From Rheinheimera sp. (lineage in GTDB: Bacteria > Pseudomonadota > Gammaproteobacteria > Enterobacterales > Alteromonadaceae): 44,676 nucleotides of DNA. The notes under the pieces are model-generated. The model searched no databases. It was not told the origin of the DNA and saw only the letters and a list, made by a program, of their open reading frames with translations. Position 1 is the first letter of the stretch. Each line of letters begins with the position of its first letter. The DNA lies in assembly GCA_003543135.1 (NCBI GenBank), contig DPJG01000012.1, positions 1 to 44,676 of the forward strand, written 5' to 3'. Of this stretch, positions 1 through 8,989 are shown piece after piece. A program made the translations under genes and the position numbers.

Positions 1-419
1 CAGTTGGCGTCTTAAAACCTCAAACCTTCAATTTTTATCGGCTCGGCTTAAAGGGGAGGAAAAGCTCTGGCATGGGGATTTTGTTTTTGGTGTCTTTGCC
101 TTTTGTGGGCAAAGCTGAAATTGTCCATAGCTAATTTTCAATCACGTTATTAGTACCCAAAAAGTGCTTGGTGTTTTATCAAAGCTGATTTAACTTAGCT
201 AAAAACAAGGTACTACAGTATCAAGGTTGCCAGAAAAGGATGTTTGGGGCTTAAGTTTTATTTGGCTTTTTGGCCGTTAAAAATCCAGCTAACTATCTTC
301 TACCTTTTCTTTACAACCACCAAATTATTTGGGGCAAATCGCAAGATCTGACCCTCATCGTTTCCTCAGAGATTCAGGTGGCCTCTACTGCATGCCAATA
401 GTCGTAGGAATTACTTACA
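1..419. other. AT-rich intergenic region upstream of the NACHT gene
   Basis: No convincing gene is seen on either strand. A 7-bp hairpin (CTTTGCC 94-100, GGCAAAG 108-114) is present, and positions 18-31 carry two degenerate copies of the CCTTCAAA octamer that forms the array at 15607-15766. The stretch probably carries the promoter of the NACHT gene, but no -35/-10 pair stands out clearly enough to call. A possible Shine-Dalgarno (AGGA) lies about 11 bases before the ATG at 420. Confidence 0.5.
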
Positions 420-3400
420 ATGAAACTTAAGCCAAAATCACTCTATCAGTATCATGTGTTTCTTGCTTCTCCTGGTGACGTCGCGATTGAACGGCAACAC
501 GTTAGGAAGTTTTTTGATGCATACAATCGCCAAACTGCCCATATCTGGGGTGTCCAGTTCGAGGTTGTTGATTGGGAGAACTGCTCGACAATCGGCGTAG
601 GACGCCCTCAGGAATTGATCACGAAGCAAACGCTGGAAGAGTCCCGTGAGTCGTTGGCGTTGGTTATTGGCATCATGGCTCAGCGCTTTGGATCGCCTAG
701 CGGCAAGGCCGAATCAGGCACTGAGGAGGAGTTCAACTGGGCGATGGAGACCCATAAAAGCTCAGGGTTTCCGGAAATTAAATGGTTCTTCCGCAAAGTG
801 GATACGCTGGAGTTTCCGTCCGATCCCGACGCGGCCGAAGCGGCTCTAGAACAATGGAAGAAGGTTCTAGCATTCCGCAAGAGGATGAAAGATTTTAGCA
901 ATCCCGTATTTTATGCGGAGTATCAGAATTCGGCTGGATTTGCAGAGGTATTTGAGAGAGACCTTAATAAATGGCTAGCCGACCCCGAGCGACCATGGGC
1001 CAAGGCGCTGATGTCCCATGCTTCAGCCACGGAGTGCGCCGCTGCAATGGTCCCGACAGTTGAGTTTGATTCGGAAAGTTACCGTGCTGCGGTGATCAAA
1101 AAGTTTGATAAGCTCAACTTCGAGATGCTCGATACTACGGGTGCGTTTTATAGCCCCGTCCGGCTTTGGAACGTTTTTGTGCCACAGTCAGTGCGGGAAT
1201 GCCATCAATACAATCCTCGACTGCTTGAAATTCCCAAGGAGCATCAGCGGCGGCTTCTGGATGCCGGTGAGATCACTGAGAAAGAACTTAAAGACGCCGA
1301 GCTGTATGCGGATCTGCTGCGACAAGATTACTTTAGCCAGCCAATCTACCCTGTGCTTGATGTCGTGGTAGAGGCACTAAATGGGGGGGCAACGATTACT
1401 GGTAACAAGCTTGTCATTCTCGGAGATCCTGGCTCTGGCAAATCGTCACTAATCCGATATTTGGCATTGCGTTGGGCTGGTATTGCCGAACAAGCGATCC
1501 GAGATACGCAGCCTATTCCGCTAGTTGTTGAGTTGGGCGCTTATGCTCGTTGGCAGTGTGACGGACGCCGAGATCTTATTCGCTATCTGGAAGAAGGCCC
1601 TGTTTGGCATGTATGGAAGCCAGGGTTGCTCAGTCAGATGCTTGAACAGCCTAGGAGGATGGTTTTATTGCTTGACGGGTTGGATGAGGTTTTTGACCTG
1701 TCGACGCGGGGGGGGGTAGTCAACGATATTCAGCGGTTCTGTAGTCAGTTTGCGAATGTACCGATACTCCTAACATCGCGCGTTGTGGGCTATCAAGCGC
1801 AGACATTACGCGAGGCTGATTTCCAACATTTTATGTTGCAGGATTTGGACTTCACACAAATGACAGACTTTATGAATCGCTGGCATGAGGTCACATTCGA
1901 AGATCCATCGCAGGCAGTGTCGAAAAGGGAGCGTTTACAGAAGGCGATTCACGAATCCAAGTCTATCGCCATGTTGGCAGGCAATCCACTCCTCTTGACT
2001 ATGATGGCCGTTCTAAACCGAAACCAGGAATTGCCACGAGATAGGGCAGACCTTTATGCTCAGGCATCGCGTGTGCTTCTATATCAGTGGGACACTGAAC
2101 GCGCACTGGAGGATTTCCCTGGGATTAGTAACGAGATCGGCTTACGCGAGAAAACTGAAATTCTTCGCCGCATTGCTGCACACATGCAGGCTGGTCCAGG
2201 GGGGCTTAAAGGCAACTTAATTGATGGCTCGACACTGACCAGGTTGATTGAAGATTACCTGCATAATGACCTGCATTTTGCTCAAGCCCGCGCAGCGGCC
2301 AGAACGGTTGTTGAGCAATTACGGATGCGCAATTTCATTCTATGTTTTATGGGGGCGGATAGTTATGCCTTTGTGCATCGTACGTTTTTGGAGTTCTTCT
2401 GTGCAGCCGAGTTCGTACATAAGTTTAACGTCGCGAAGACACTTGACATCGATGACCTTCTTAAACTTTACGATCAGCACTGTCGCGACGACGAGTGGTT
2501 GGAGGTGCTACGGCTGATTTGCGGTCAGATCGATGAGCAGTTCGTTGGGCGGATTGTCCAAGACTTAACGACTAGGGCGGATATTACGAACTGGAATGGA
2601 ATAACGCCATTACCGGAGTTACCATTGGCGATTTGGTGCCTAAATGAAGCTCGAAATACACATAAGCTCCTGTTTGAAGGAGAGCTACTTGTGAATACAG
2701 TTATTCAGTTTCTGGTTGAATGCCATGGCGAAATCCCTCAAGAAGACTCCTCCTCGTACACCCACGCAGAGATCTGGAAGTTCATTGATGCTGATTTGCT
2801 GACGCCGATTATCTCATTGAGTGGCAGATTGCCTGGTGGTGATCTATTAAAAGAAAATGCCGTCGGGTTGGTAGATAAGCTAAAAGGGGGAGGGCTATGG
2901 TCATGGTCGAAAATCGTCGCAAGTCTCGTCAACGACCGAGGCATTCTCGAAAGACTAACCGAAAGTAACCGTTTCCTCGTACGCCGTGGAGCAATCGAAG
3001 AACTTACAGCTAGACCTGAATGGGTCGATGAGAGCACAAAAAAACGGCTTAAATTGATCGCAACTGGAGATGTAAATGGCTATCCTCGAGTCGCAGCTAT
3101 AGAAGGACTGATCAATTGCTGGAACGACGAACAAACAAAGGGATTCGTAGCTGGGTGTTGCGTTACTGACCCGCTGGGCTGGGTTCGTCGCTGTGCACTG
3201 CAGCTGTTAGTTGCAAAGTGGCCTGATCAAGCAACTCGAGACTTACTCGCCGAGCGTGCAGTTCAAGATGTAGACTCTGATCCGCGTAAAGTAGCTCTGC
3301 AGACGTTATCAGATAAATGGCCGGATCAGAGCACCCGCGACCTACTTGTCCAGTGTGCTGTTCGGGACGAAGACAAGTATATCCGCAGTACACTGCTGCA

Positions 3401-3653
3401 GGTATTGGCTGATAAATGGCAAGACCAAAACACACGTGAATTACTTACAGAGCGGATGGTCAATGACAAAGATTACTATCCCCGACGTGCTGCTTTATTG
3501 GCGTTGGTGGATAAATGGCCAGATCAGATAACTCATGATCTTCTAGACGAGTGCGCTATTAAGGACAAAGACGTTAAACTTCGTCAAGACGCGAAACGGC
3601 GATTGGCAGATAAGTGGCCGGATCGGAGTTTTGTCCCTGAATCGAATCCTTAG
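420..3653 (+). CDS. DUF4062-like / NACHT STAND NTPase with C-terminal HEAT-like repeats, probable anti-phage sensor
   Basis: This 1077-residue protein has three visible parts. Residues about 9-190 resemble DUF4062 (VFLASPGD at 13-20, then VIGIMAQRFG and the acidic patch ESGTEEE at 98-104), a TIR-like module often found at the N-terminus of STAND NTPases. The core is a NACHT P-loop ATPase: Walker A GDPGSGKS at 335-342 (Lys341) and Walker B LLLDGLDE at 416-423. The C-terminus carries seven repeats with Trp at 868, 901, 934, 967, 1000, 1033 and 1066, exactly 33 residues apart, resembling the HEAT-like repeats of other bacterial NACHT proteins. In the family, NACHT proteins act as intracellular sensors that oligomerise on infection and trigger an N-terminal effector; that this one does so is inference. 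It is a single gene with no partner in the window, and it converges on the his operon. A 9-G run lies at 1708-1716. What it senses and how it kills cannot be read from the sequence. Confidence 0.85.
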   Translation: MKLKPKSLYQYHVFLASPGDVAIERQHVRKFFDAYNRQTAHIWGVQFEVVDWENCSTIGVGRPQELITKQTLEESRESLALVIGIMAQRFGSPSGKAESGTEEEFNWAMETHKSSGFPEIKWFFRKVDTLEFPSDPDAAEAALEQWKKVLAFRKRMKDFSNPVFYAEYQNSAGFAEVFERDLNKWLADPERPWAKALMSHASATECAAAMVPTVEFDSESYRAAVIKKFDKLNFEMLDTTGAFYSPVRLWNVFVPQSVRECHQYNPRLLEIPKEHQRRLLDAGEITEKELKDAELYADLLRQDYFSQPIYPVLDVVVEALNGGATITGNKLVILGDPGSGKSSLIRYLALRWAGIAEQAIRDTQPIPLVVELGAYARWQCDGRRDLIRYLEEGPVWHVWKPGLLSQMLEQPRRMVLLLDGLDEVFDLSTRGGVVNDIQRFCSQFANVPILLTSRVVGYQAQTLREADFQHFMLQDLDFTQMTDFMNRWHEVTFEDPSQAVSKRERLQKAIHESKSIAMLAGNPLLLTMMAVLNRNQELPRDRADLYAQASRVLLYQWDTERALEDFPGISNEIGLREKTEILRRIAAHMQAGPGGLKGNLIDGSTLTRLIEDYLHNDLHFAQARAAARTVVEQLRMRNFILCFMGADSYAFVHRTFLEFFCAAEFVHKFNVAKTLDIDDLLKLYDQHCRDDEWLEVLRLICGQIDEQFVGRIVQDLTTRADITNWNGITPLPELPLAIWCLNEARNTHKLLFEGELLVNTVIQFLVECHGEIPQEDSSSYTHAEIWKFIDADLLTPIISLSGRLPGGDLLKENAVGLVDKLKGGGLWSWSKIVASLVNDRGILERLTESNRFLVRRGAIEELTARPEWVDESTKKRLKLIATGDVNGYPRVAAIEGLINCWNDEQTKGFVAGCCVTDPLGWVRRCALQLLVAKWPDQATRDLLAERAVQDVDSDPRKVALQTLSDKWPDQSTRDLLVQCAVRDEDKYIRSTLLQVLADKWQDQNTRELLTERMVNDKDYYPRRAALLALVDKWPDQITHDLLDECAIKDKDVKLRQDAKRRLADKWPDRSFVPESNP

Positions 3654-3792
3654 GCTCATAGCAAAAACGGACCCAGGTCTTTTTTCATACCAATAAACCA
3701 ACACCGGGAGCTGCGCAGTGAGCATTCAAGAGTGAGCGCGGGAGGCGCGAACGGGCGAACGCAGTAGTTGCCGGTGGTGGTTCGTGCAGGGT

Positions 3793-3834
3793 AAAAAATG
3801 AGCACAGCTCTTGAGTTGAAACCAAGAGCAGTGC
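3793..3834 (-). terminator. Rho-independent terminator of the his operon
   Basis: Read on the minus strand, a 12-bp stem with one mismatch (arms 3823-3834 and 3802-3813, loop of nine bases) is followed by a run of six T (3793-3798). It starts 12 bases beyond the hisI stop codon, so it ends the histidine operon and separates it from the convergent NACHT gene. Confidence 0.8.
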
Positions 3835-3845
3835 CAGAGACATAA

Positions 3846-4481
3846 CTACTGATGCCGGCTTTTTAAAACCTCAATCACATCATTCAGCTGCAGATCCTGC
3901 GAGCGTAACAACACCAATAAGTGGAAAATCAGATCAGCAGCTTCGTTTTTTAACTCTTCGCGATCCCCAGCCATGGCTGCTAATGCTGATTCCACACCTT
4001 CTTCACCCACTTTCTGCGCTATGCGTTTTACGCCGCGGGCGAACAAGCTTGCGGTATAACTGGATTTTGGGTCGGCGTGTTGGCGCTCGGCTATTACTGC
4101 CTCTAAGTCGGTTAAAAAACTTAAACTTGGGCTATTAGCGCTACCTGCTGTTTTAGCGTCCCAGCAGGTTTCGGTGCCTAAATGACAGGTTGGGCCGTCG
4201 GGTAGGGCGAGCGCTAACAGGCTGTCTAAGTCACAGTCTGCGCTCAGGCTTTGCAGTTTTAAAAAATGGCCCGAGCTTTCGCCTTTGGTCCAGAGCCGTT
4301 GTTTGCTGCGGCTGAAAAAGGTGACCTGACCGGTTTTTAAGGTATGGCGCAGGGCGTCGCTATTGGCGTAACCCTGCATCAGCACCTTGCCGGAAATAGC
4401 GTGCTGCACTATGAGTGGCAACAAACCATCGGCTGGCCACTTTAATTGTTCAATGCTGTCGTTATCGACAATGCTGCTCAT
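3846..4481 (-). CDS. hisI: Bifunctional phosphoribosyl-AMP cyclohydrolase / phosphoribosyl-ATP pyrophosphatase
   Basis: This enzyme (HisIE) carries out steps 2 and 3 of histidine synthesis, removing pyrophosphate from PR-ATP and opening the adenine ring of PR-AMP. The 211 residues split into an N-terminal cyclohydrolase with the metal-binding segment [18 protein letters not shown] followed by GTETCW, and a C-terminal pyrophosphatase with the EEGVE and NEAADLIFH motifs typical of MazG-like folds. Length matches the fused enterobacterial form (about 203). It is the last gene of the operon; its ATG overlaps the end of hisF by 4 bases, which suggests translational coupling. The terminator at 3793-3834 follows closely. 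Confidence 0.97.
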   Translation of the reverse strand: MSSIVDNDSIEQLKWPADGLLPLIVQHAISGKVLMQGYANSDALRHTLKTGQVTFFSRSKQRLWTKGESSGHFLKLQSLSADCDLDSLLALALPDGPTCHLGTETCWDAKTAGSANSPSLSFLTDLEAVIAERQHADPKSSYTASLFARGVKRIAQKVGEEGVESALAAMAGDREELKNEAADLIFHLLVLLRSQDLQLNDVIEVLKSRHQ

Positions 4482-5251
4482 GGCCTGATCTCCACGCCGC
4501 TTTTGCGAAGCTGCTGTTTTAAATCGCTGATTTGAATAATGCCTTTGTGAAATACACTGGCAGCTAAAGCGCCGTCTACATCGGCCTGTAAAAATACGTC
4601 GATAAAATGCTGAATTTCACCGGCGCCGCCTGAGGCAATCAGCGGCAGGTTACAGGCCGCACGCACCAGTTTTAACTGGGTTAAATCATAACCCTGGCGC
4701 ACGCCGTCCTGATTCATGCAGTTTAAAACTATTTCACCTGCGCCCAGGCGCTGCACTTCTTTCACCCAATCCAGCGTCTGCCAGGCGGTTTTGGCGGTGC
4801 GGTTTTCATCACCGGTAAACTGATACACCTGATACTGGCCGGTGCTTTTATCAAAAAAGCTGTCGATGCCCACGACTACACATTGTTGGCCATAAGCTCG
4901 GTTGAGCTCTGCAATGAGTTCCGGCCTTGCCAGCGCCGGGCTATTCACCGAAATTTTATCGGCGCCAAGTTCCAGAATACGGCCGGCATCTTCCACCGAC
5001 TTAATACCACCGGCCACACAAAACGGAATGTCGATGACATCGGCTATCCGGCGCACCCAGCTTTTATCCACCACCCGGCCATCGCTGGAGGCGGTAATGT
5101 CGTAAAACACCAGCTCGTCGGCACCTTCTTCGGCGTAGCGTTTGGCCAGTGGCACTATGTCGCCAATCACTTCGTGGTTGCGAAACTGCACACCTTTCAC
5201 CACCACACCATCGCGTACATCGAGGCAGGGAATTAACCGTTTTGCCAGCAT
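4478..5251 (-). CDS. hisF: Imidazole glycerol phosphate synthase subunit HisF
   Basis: HisF is the cyclase subunit of IGP synthase. It uses ammonia made by HisH to convert PRFAR into imidazole glycerol phosphate and AICAR. The 257-residue TIM barrel begins [14 protein letters not shown], carrying the catalytic Asp near residue 11, and has the second catalytic Asp in VVGIDSFF. The two half-barrel signatures ([10 protein letters not shown] and ASGGAGE) bind phosphate. Length is that of the family (258 in E. coli). It overlaps hisA upstream by 19 bases and hisI downstream by 4. Confidence 0.98.
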   Translation of the reverse strand: MLAKRLIPCLDVRDGVVVKGVQFRNHEVIGDIVPLAKRYAEEGADELVFYDITASSDGRVVDKSWVRRIADVIDIPFCVAGGIKSVEDAGRILELGADKISVNSPALARPELIAELNRAYGQQCVVVGIDSFFDKSTGQYQVYQFTGDENRTAKTAWQTLDWVKEVQRLGAGEIVLNCMNQDGVRQGYDLTQLKLVRAACNLPLIASGGAGEIQHFIDVFLQADVDGALAASVFHKGIIQISDLKQQLRKSGVEIRP

Positions 5252-5970
5252 TGAATCGCCTCCTCAATACTAAATTTTCCTTCCAGCAAAGCGCGGCCTA
5301 AAATCACACCAGCCACGCCGCTGCCCCTTAAGCTGCGAATATGCTCCAGGTTGCCAACACCGCCTGATGCCTGCCATAAAATTTGCGGGTATTTAGCAGC
5401 GAGCTCCTGATACAGTTCCGTATTTGGCCCTTGCAGTGTACCGTCGCGGCTAATGTCGGTGCAAAGCACGTGGCGCGCACCAGCGGCAATAAAACCATCC
5501 AGCACCTGCTCCAGCGTAATATTTGACGCTTCAATCCAGCCGTGGCTTGGCAGGGTTTTTTCGCCTTTATCGTTTATAGATACATCCAGCGCCAGCACGA
5601 TGCGGTCGCCACCGTATTTACGCAGCCACTGCTGCACCAGCGCCGGCTCTCGAATCGCCAAACTGCCAATCACCACACGCGAGGCGCCAGCTTCCAGTAA
5701 ATCAATCACATCTTGTTCTGTACGAACACCACCGCCCACCTGAATTGGCAAAGGCGCTTGTTGCATCAGTTGTTTTAACAGCGGCAGCTGACGTTTGGCG
5801 GCATCTTTGGCACCGCTTAAATCCACCAGATGCAAAACACCAGCGCCTGCGGCGGCGTATAAGTCTCTGAGTTCAAACGGCGTTTGTGCATACTGGGTGG
5901 TTCTGTCATAACTACCCTGATAAAGCCGCACTGTCTGGCCATCTATTAAATCTATTGCCGGGATAATCAC
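5233..5970 (-). CDS. hisA: Phosphoribosylformimino-AICAR phosphate isomerase HisA
   Basis: HisA opens the ribose ring of ProFAR to give PRFAR, the substrate of HisHF. The protein is a 245-residue TIM barrel like His[20 protein letters not shown] with catalytic Asp7, the second acidic residue in [10 protein letters not shown], and the phosphate loops QVGGGVR and ASGGVG. The start codon is GTG at 5970, preceded by a good Shine-Dalgarno (AAAGGA). A 93-base gap separates it from hisH, the widest spacing inside the operon; nothing gene-like is seen there. Confidence 0.97.
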   Translation of the reverse strand: MIIPAIDLIDGQTVRLYQGSYDRTTQYAQTPFELRDLYAAAGAGVLHLVDLSGAKDAAKRQLPLLKQLMQQAPLPIQVGGGVRTEQDVIDLLEAGASRVVIGSLAIREPALVQQWLRKYGGDRIVLALDVSINDKGEKTLPSHGWIEASNITLEQVLDGFIAAGARHVLCTDISRDGTLQGPNTELYQELAAKYPQILWQASGGVGNLEHIRSLRGSGVAGVILGRALLEGKFSIEEAIQCWQNG

Positions 5971-6063
5971 GTTGTTGTCCTTTCAAAATCTGTTGTTGTG
6001 CTGTAAGCCGCAGCGCTGCCATCAAAACCGTCACCAAAACAGCCAGCAGCACTGCAGTGCCAA

Positions 6064-6708
6064 TCAGGCTAAATCTGTTGCTGTTAAGGCTAAAAAGTTT
6101 TGCAGCAGCTTACGGCCAGTGCTACTTGAGCGCTCAGGGTGAAACTGCATGCCAAGGTAATTGCCTTTGCCAATGATGGCGGCAAAGCGGCTGCCGTAAT
6201 CACAGCTTGCCAGCATAAATTCCGACGGCGCTACCGCAAAACTGTGCACAAAATACACATAATCATCGGTTGTTAAGCCATGAAGCACAGGGTGCTGTTC
6301 TTTGCCTGCCGCTTTATTTAACGTGTTCCAGCCCATATGCGGCAGGCGTAAACCTTGCGATTCGAGCGGCAGTACCTGGCCTGGGATCAGCCCCAAACAA
6401 GGCACATTGCCTTCGGCGCTAAAATCCGTCATCAGCTGCATACCCAGGCAAATACCCAAAGTAGGTTGTGTCAGGTTTTGCAAAACCCGGGTTAAGTTGC
6501 GCTCTTGAATATTGGCCATGGCCTGAGCGGCAGTGCCAACACCCGGAATAATTACTTTGTCAGCACTTTGGATCATTGCAGCGTCACGGCTGACCGCAAC
6601 CCTGGCACCTAAACGTTCAAAAGCACAAAACACTGAGGTGATATTGGCGCAGCCGGTGTCGACAATCACCACTGAGGTGCCGTTGTTTTTCATCACAATA
6701 TCCGTCAT
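6064..6708 (-). CDS. hisH: Imidazole glycerol phosphate synthase glutaminase subunit HisH
   Basis: HisH is the class I glutamine amidotransferase that feeds ammonia to HisF. The catalytic triad is visible: Cys87 in LGICLGMQL, His190 and Glu192 in MQFHPERS. The family oxyanion-strand motif PGVGTA is at about 55-60. It is 214 residues, slightly longer than E. coli HisH (196) because of an N-terminal extension; an internal ATG at residue 6 (MKNNGTSVV) is an equally plausible start. It lies 29 bases downstream of hisB. Confidence 0.96.
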   Translation of the reverse strand: MTDIVMKNNGTSVVIVDTGCANITSVFCAFERLGARVAVSRDAAMIQSADKVIIPGVGTAAQAMANIQERNLTRVLQNLTQPTLGICLGMQLMTDFSAEGNVPCLGLIPGQVLPLESQGLRLPHMGWNTLNKAAGKEQHPVLHGLTTDDYVYFVHSFAVAPSEFMLASCDYGSRFAAIIGKGNYLGMQFHPERSSSTGRKLLQNFLALTATDLA

Positions 6709-6737
6709 TTAAAGCACACCCTTTATAAAACCCGTGG

Positions 6738-7808
6738 TCATAAAACACCCTTGCTGCTTGGCAGCGCGTCACCACTTTTTAAAATGGCCTGGCCCAAAGC
6801 GCGGCCAAATGCTTTAAATAAACCTTCCACCATATGGTGTTTATTGCCAGGGCTCACCGATAAATGCAGCGTCATTAACATGGCGTCGCTTAAACTGCGG
6901 AAAAAGTGTGGCACCATCTCCAGATTCAGCTCGCCCACTAAGCCAGTGCCTAAGTCGGCGTCAAATTTCAGCAGCGGCCGGCCGGATAAATCCAAAGTGC
7001 ACTCGGCGCGGCATTCATCCATCGGCAAAACAAAACCAAAACGGTTGATGCCGCGTTTGTTGCCAATGGCTTGTTTTAGTGCCTGACCGAGCGCCAGCGC
7101 TGTGTCTTCCACACTGTGGTGATCATCAATATGCAAATCACCTTTGACGCTGACTTGCAGAGAAAAACCGCCGTGGGTGGCAATCTGATCCAGCATATGG
7201 TCAAAAAAGCCCACGCCAGTGCTGATGCTGTTGCCGCCTTTATTGTCCAAATCCACGCTGACGCTGATATCGGTTTCGCGGGTGGTGCGTACCACAGTGG
7301 CGGTGCGGCCTTTACTTAAAATGCGTTTGGTTATTTCGGCCCAGCCCAGGCTGTTTCTGTCATATTGGAAACTGGGCAGGCCCATATTGTCGGCCAGTTG
7401 CACGTCTGTGATCCGGTCGCCAATGACAAAAGAGTTGGTAAAGTCGATACGGCCTTGCTGCAGGTAGTCTTTTAACAGCCCGAGTTTAGGCTTACGGCAG
7501 CTGCAGTTATCGCGCTCAAAGTGCGGGCAAATCAGAATGTCAGCAAACTTAATACCTTGCGAGTTCAGCAGCTGCATCATTTTGTTGTGCGGTGCATCAA
7601 AGGTGTCGCGCGGGAAACTGTTGGTGCCAAGGCCATCCTGATTGGTGACCATCACCAGGCTGTAACCCGCATCCTGCAGCTTCAAAAGTGCTGGTACCAA
7701 ACCCGGTTCGTATGCCAGTTTTTCCAAAGAATCCAACTGCTTATCAATGGCTGGCTCTTCCACCATAGTGCCGTCGCGGTCGATAAATAAAATAGCCTGG
7801 CCCGACAT
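6738..7808 (-). CDS. hisB: Bifunctional histidinol-phosphatase / imidazoleglycerol-phosphate dehydratase HisB
   Basis: The N-terminal half (about 1-165) is a HAD-type histidinol-phosphate phosphatase with the DxDGT nucleophile motif at Asp10/Asp12 and a zinc-binding Cys/His loop ([15 protein letters not shown]). The C-terminal half (about 167-356) is imidazoleglycerol-phosphate dehydratase, with metal-binding motifs [14 protein letters not shown] and [14 protein letters not shown]. The fusion is typical of gammaproteobacteria and the length (356) matches E. coli (355). The ATG overlaps the last base of the hisC stop codon (TAATG), which suggests tight translational coupling. Confidence 0.98.
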   Translation of the reverse strand: MSGQAILFIDRDGTMVEEPAIDKQLDSLEKLAYEPGLVPALLKLQDAGYSLVMVTNQDGLGTNSFPRDTFDAPHNKMMQLLNSQGIKFADILICPHFERDNCSCRKPKLGLLKDYLQQGRIDFTNSFVIGDRITDVQLADNMGLPSFQYDRNSLGWAEITKRILSKGRTATVVRTTRETDISVSVDLDNKGGNSISTGVGFFDHMLDQIATHGGFSLQVSVKGDLHIDDHHSVEDTALALGQALKQAIGNKRGINRFGFVLPMDECRAECTLDLSGRPLLKFDADLGTGLVGELNLEMVPHFFRSLSDAMLMTLHLSVSPGNKHHMVEGLFKAFGRALGQAILKSGDALPSSKGVL

Positions 7809-8989
7809 TAGTTTGCTCCTGCGCTGAAAAGTTGAGAATTTGTATTTGCTGTATTGTTGGTATTGGTCGTGCCGCTGCTGTTTTCCTGCCGGAAAAACCG
7901 CGCTAAAGCGTCCTGCACCAAGGCCATTTCTTCGGGGTTGCCTATCGACACCCGCACCACTTGCGACAGCCCCAATTGACTGGATTGGTTACGAATTAAA
8001 ATGCCTTCTTTCACTAAAGCCGCCACACAAGCCGCAGCGTCTTTCACCTGCAATAACACATAGTTAGCATTCGATGGGTAGACTTTCAGCACACCTTGTT
8101 GGCTATTGGCAAATGTAATAAAAGCATCCCGCAGCTGATTGATGGTGTTGACGCTTTGTTGCATGCGCACCTGGCCTTCACTTGATAACGCCTGGGTGGC
8201 AATGTCAGCAACGGGTGCGGCCAGCGGGTAGGGCGCGATCATTTTTTTCAGCGCGTTAATAATATCGGGTGCTGCCAGGGTAAAACCACAACGCAGGCCG
8301 GCGAGCGCAAAAGCTTTGGATAAAGTGCGCAGCACCACTAAATTTGGATAGTCATTCAGCAGGTTCAGCACTGTGGCTTCTGGTGCAAACTCAATATAAG
8401 CTTCGTCCACCACCACCAGCGCTTTATCTTTATAAAATTCAAGCACATCAATAATTTGCTGACGAGGAATTAAATCACCCGTTGGGTTATTCGGGCTACA
8501 GATAAACACCAGTTTTGGCGTTGGCGCGGCAAAAATCGCATCGGTGTCCAGCGTGAATTCTGTTGCGAGCGGCCCGGTTTTTAACGGAATAAGAGTGCGG
8601 CGCACCTGATTACTTTCGGCGCTAATGGCATACATGCCATAAGTGGGCGGGCAAATCAGCACGCTGTCGCCGTTCTGGCTCTGGTCCTGGCTCTGAGTTT
8701 GAGGTTCACAAAAACTACGGATCAACAGCTCAATGCCTTCGTCTGCGCCACGGCTTACCAATACTTGTTCGGGTTTTACGCCGGCATAAGCAGCATAAGC
8801 CTGAATTAACGCCGGTGGCTGGCAATCCGGGTATCTGTTGTAGCTGCCGCACAGTTGATATTGTGGCGCTAAGGCGTTTTCATTGGCGTTCAGCCAGACA
8901 GAACCACCGCTCATGCTCAGGCGCGCTGAAGCATAAGGGGTCAGCTGTTTTACCAGATCGCGGGCTAATGGATTCACACTGCTCATCAT
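7808..8989 (-). CDS. hisC: Histidinol-phosphate aminotransferase HisC
   Basis: HisC is a PLP-dependent fold-type I aminotransferase that converts imidazole acetol phosphate to histidinol phosphate using glutamate. The PLP lysine is Lys225 in [11 protein letters not shown]; other signatures are CSPNNPTG (165-171) and [10 protein letters not shown] (192-201). The 393-residue protein is longer than E. coli HisC (356) because of a Ser/Thr/Asn-rich C-terminal tail (from about residue 370) and a Gln-rich loop near residues 97-106. The tail is low complexity and probably disordered. Two tandem ATG codons are available (8989 or 8986). The start overlaps the hisD stop by 4 bases. Confidence 0.97.
   Translation of the reverse strand: MMSSVNPLARDLVKQLTPYASARLSMSGGSVWLNANENALAPQYQLCGSYNRYPDCQPPALIQAYAAYAGVKPEQVLVSRGADEGIELLIRSFCEPQTQSQDQSQNGDSVLICPPTYGMYAISAESNQVRRTLIPLKTGPLATEFTLDTDAIFAAPTPKLVFICSPNNPTGDLIPRQQIIDVLEFYKDKALVVVDEAYIEFAPEATVLNLLNDYPNLVVLRTLSKAFALAGLRCGFTLAAPDIINALKKMIAPYPLAAPVADIATQALSSEGQVRMQQSVNTINQLRDAFITFANSQQGVLKVYPSNANYVLLQVKDAAACVAALVKEGILIRNQSSQLGLSQVVRVSIGNPEEMALVQDALARFFRQENSSGTTNTNNTANTNSQLFSAGAN

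Noticed and set aside
3669-3685. Terminator of the NACHT gene (GACC/GGTC followed by six T)
   Set aside because: The stem is only 4 bp with a 2-base loop; not stable enough to call.
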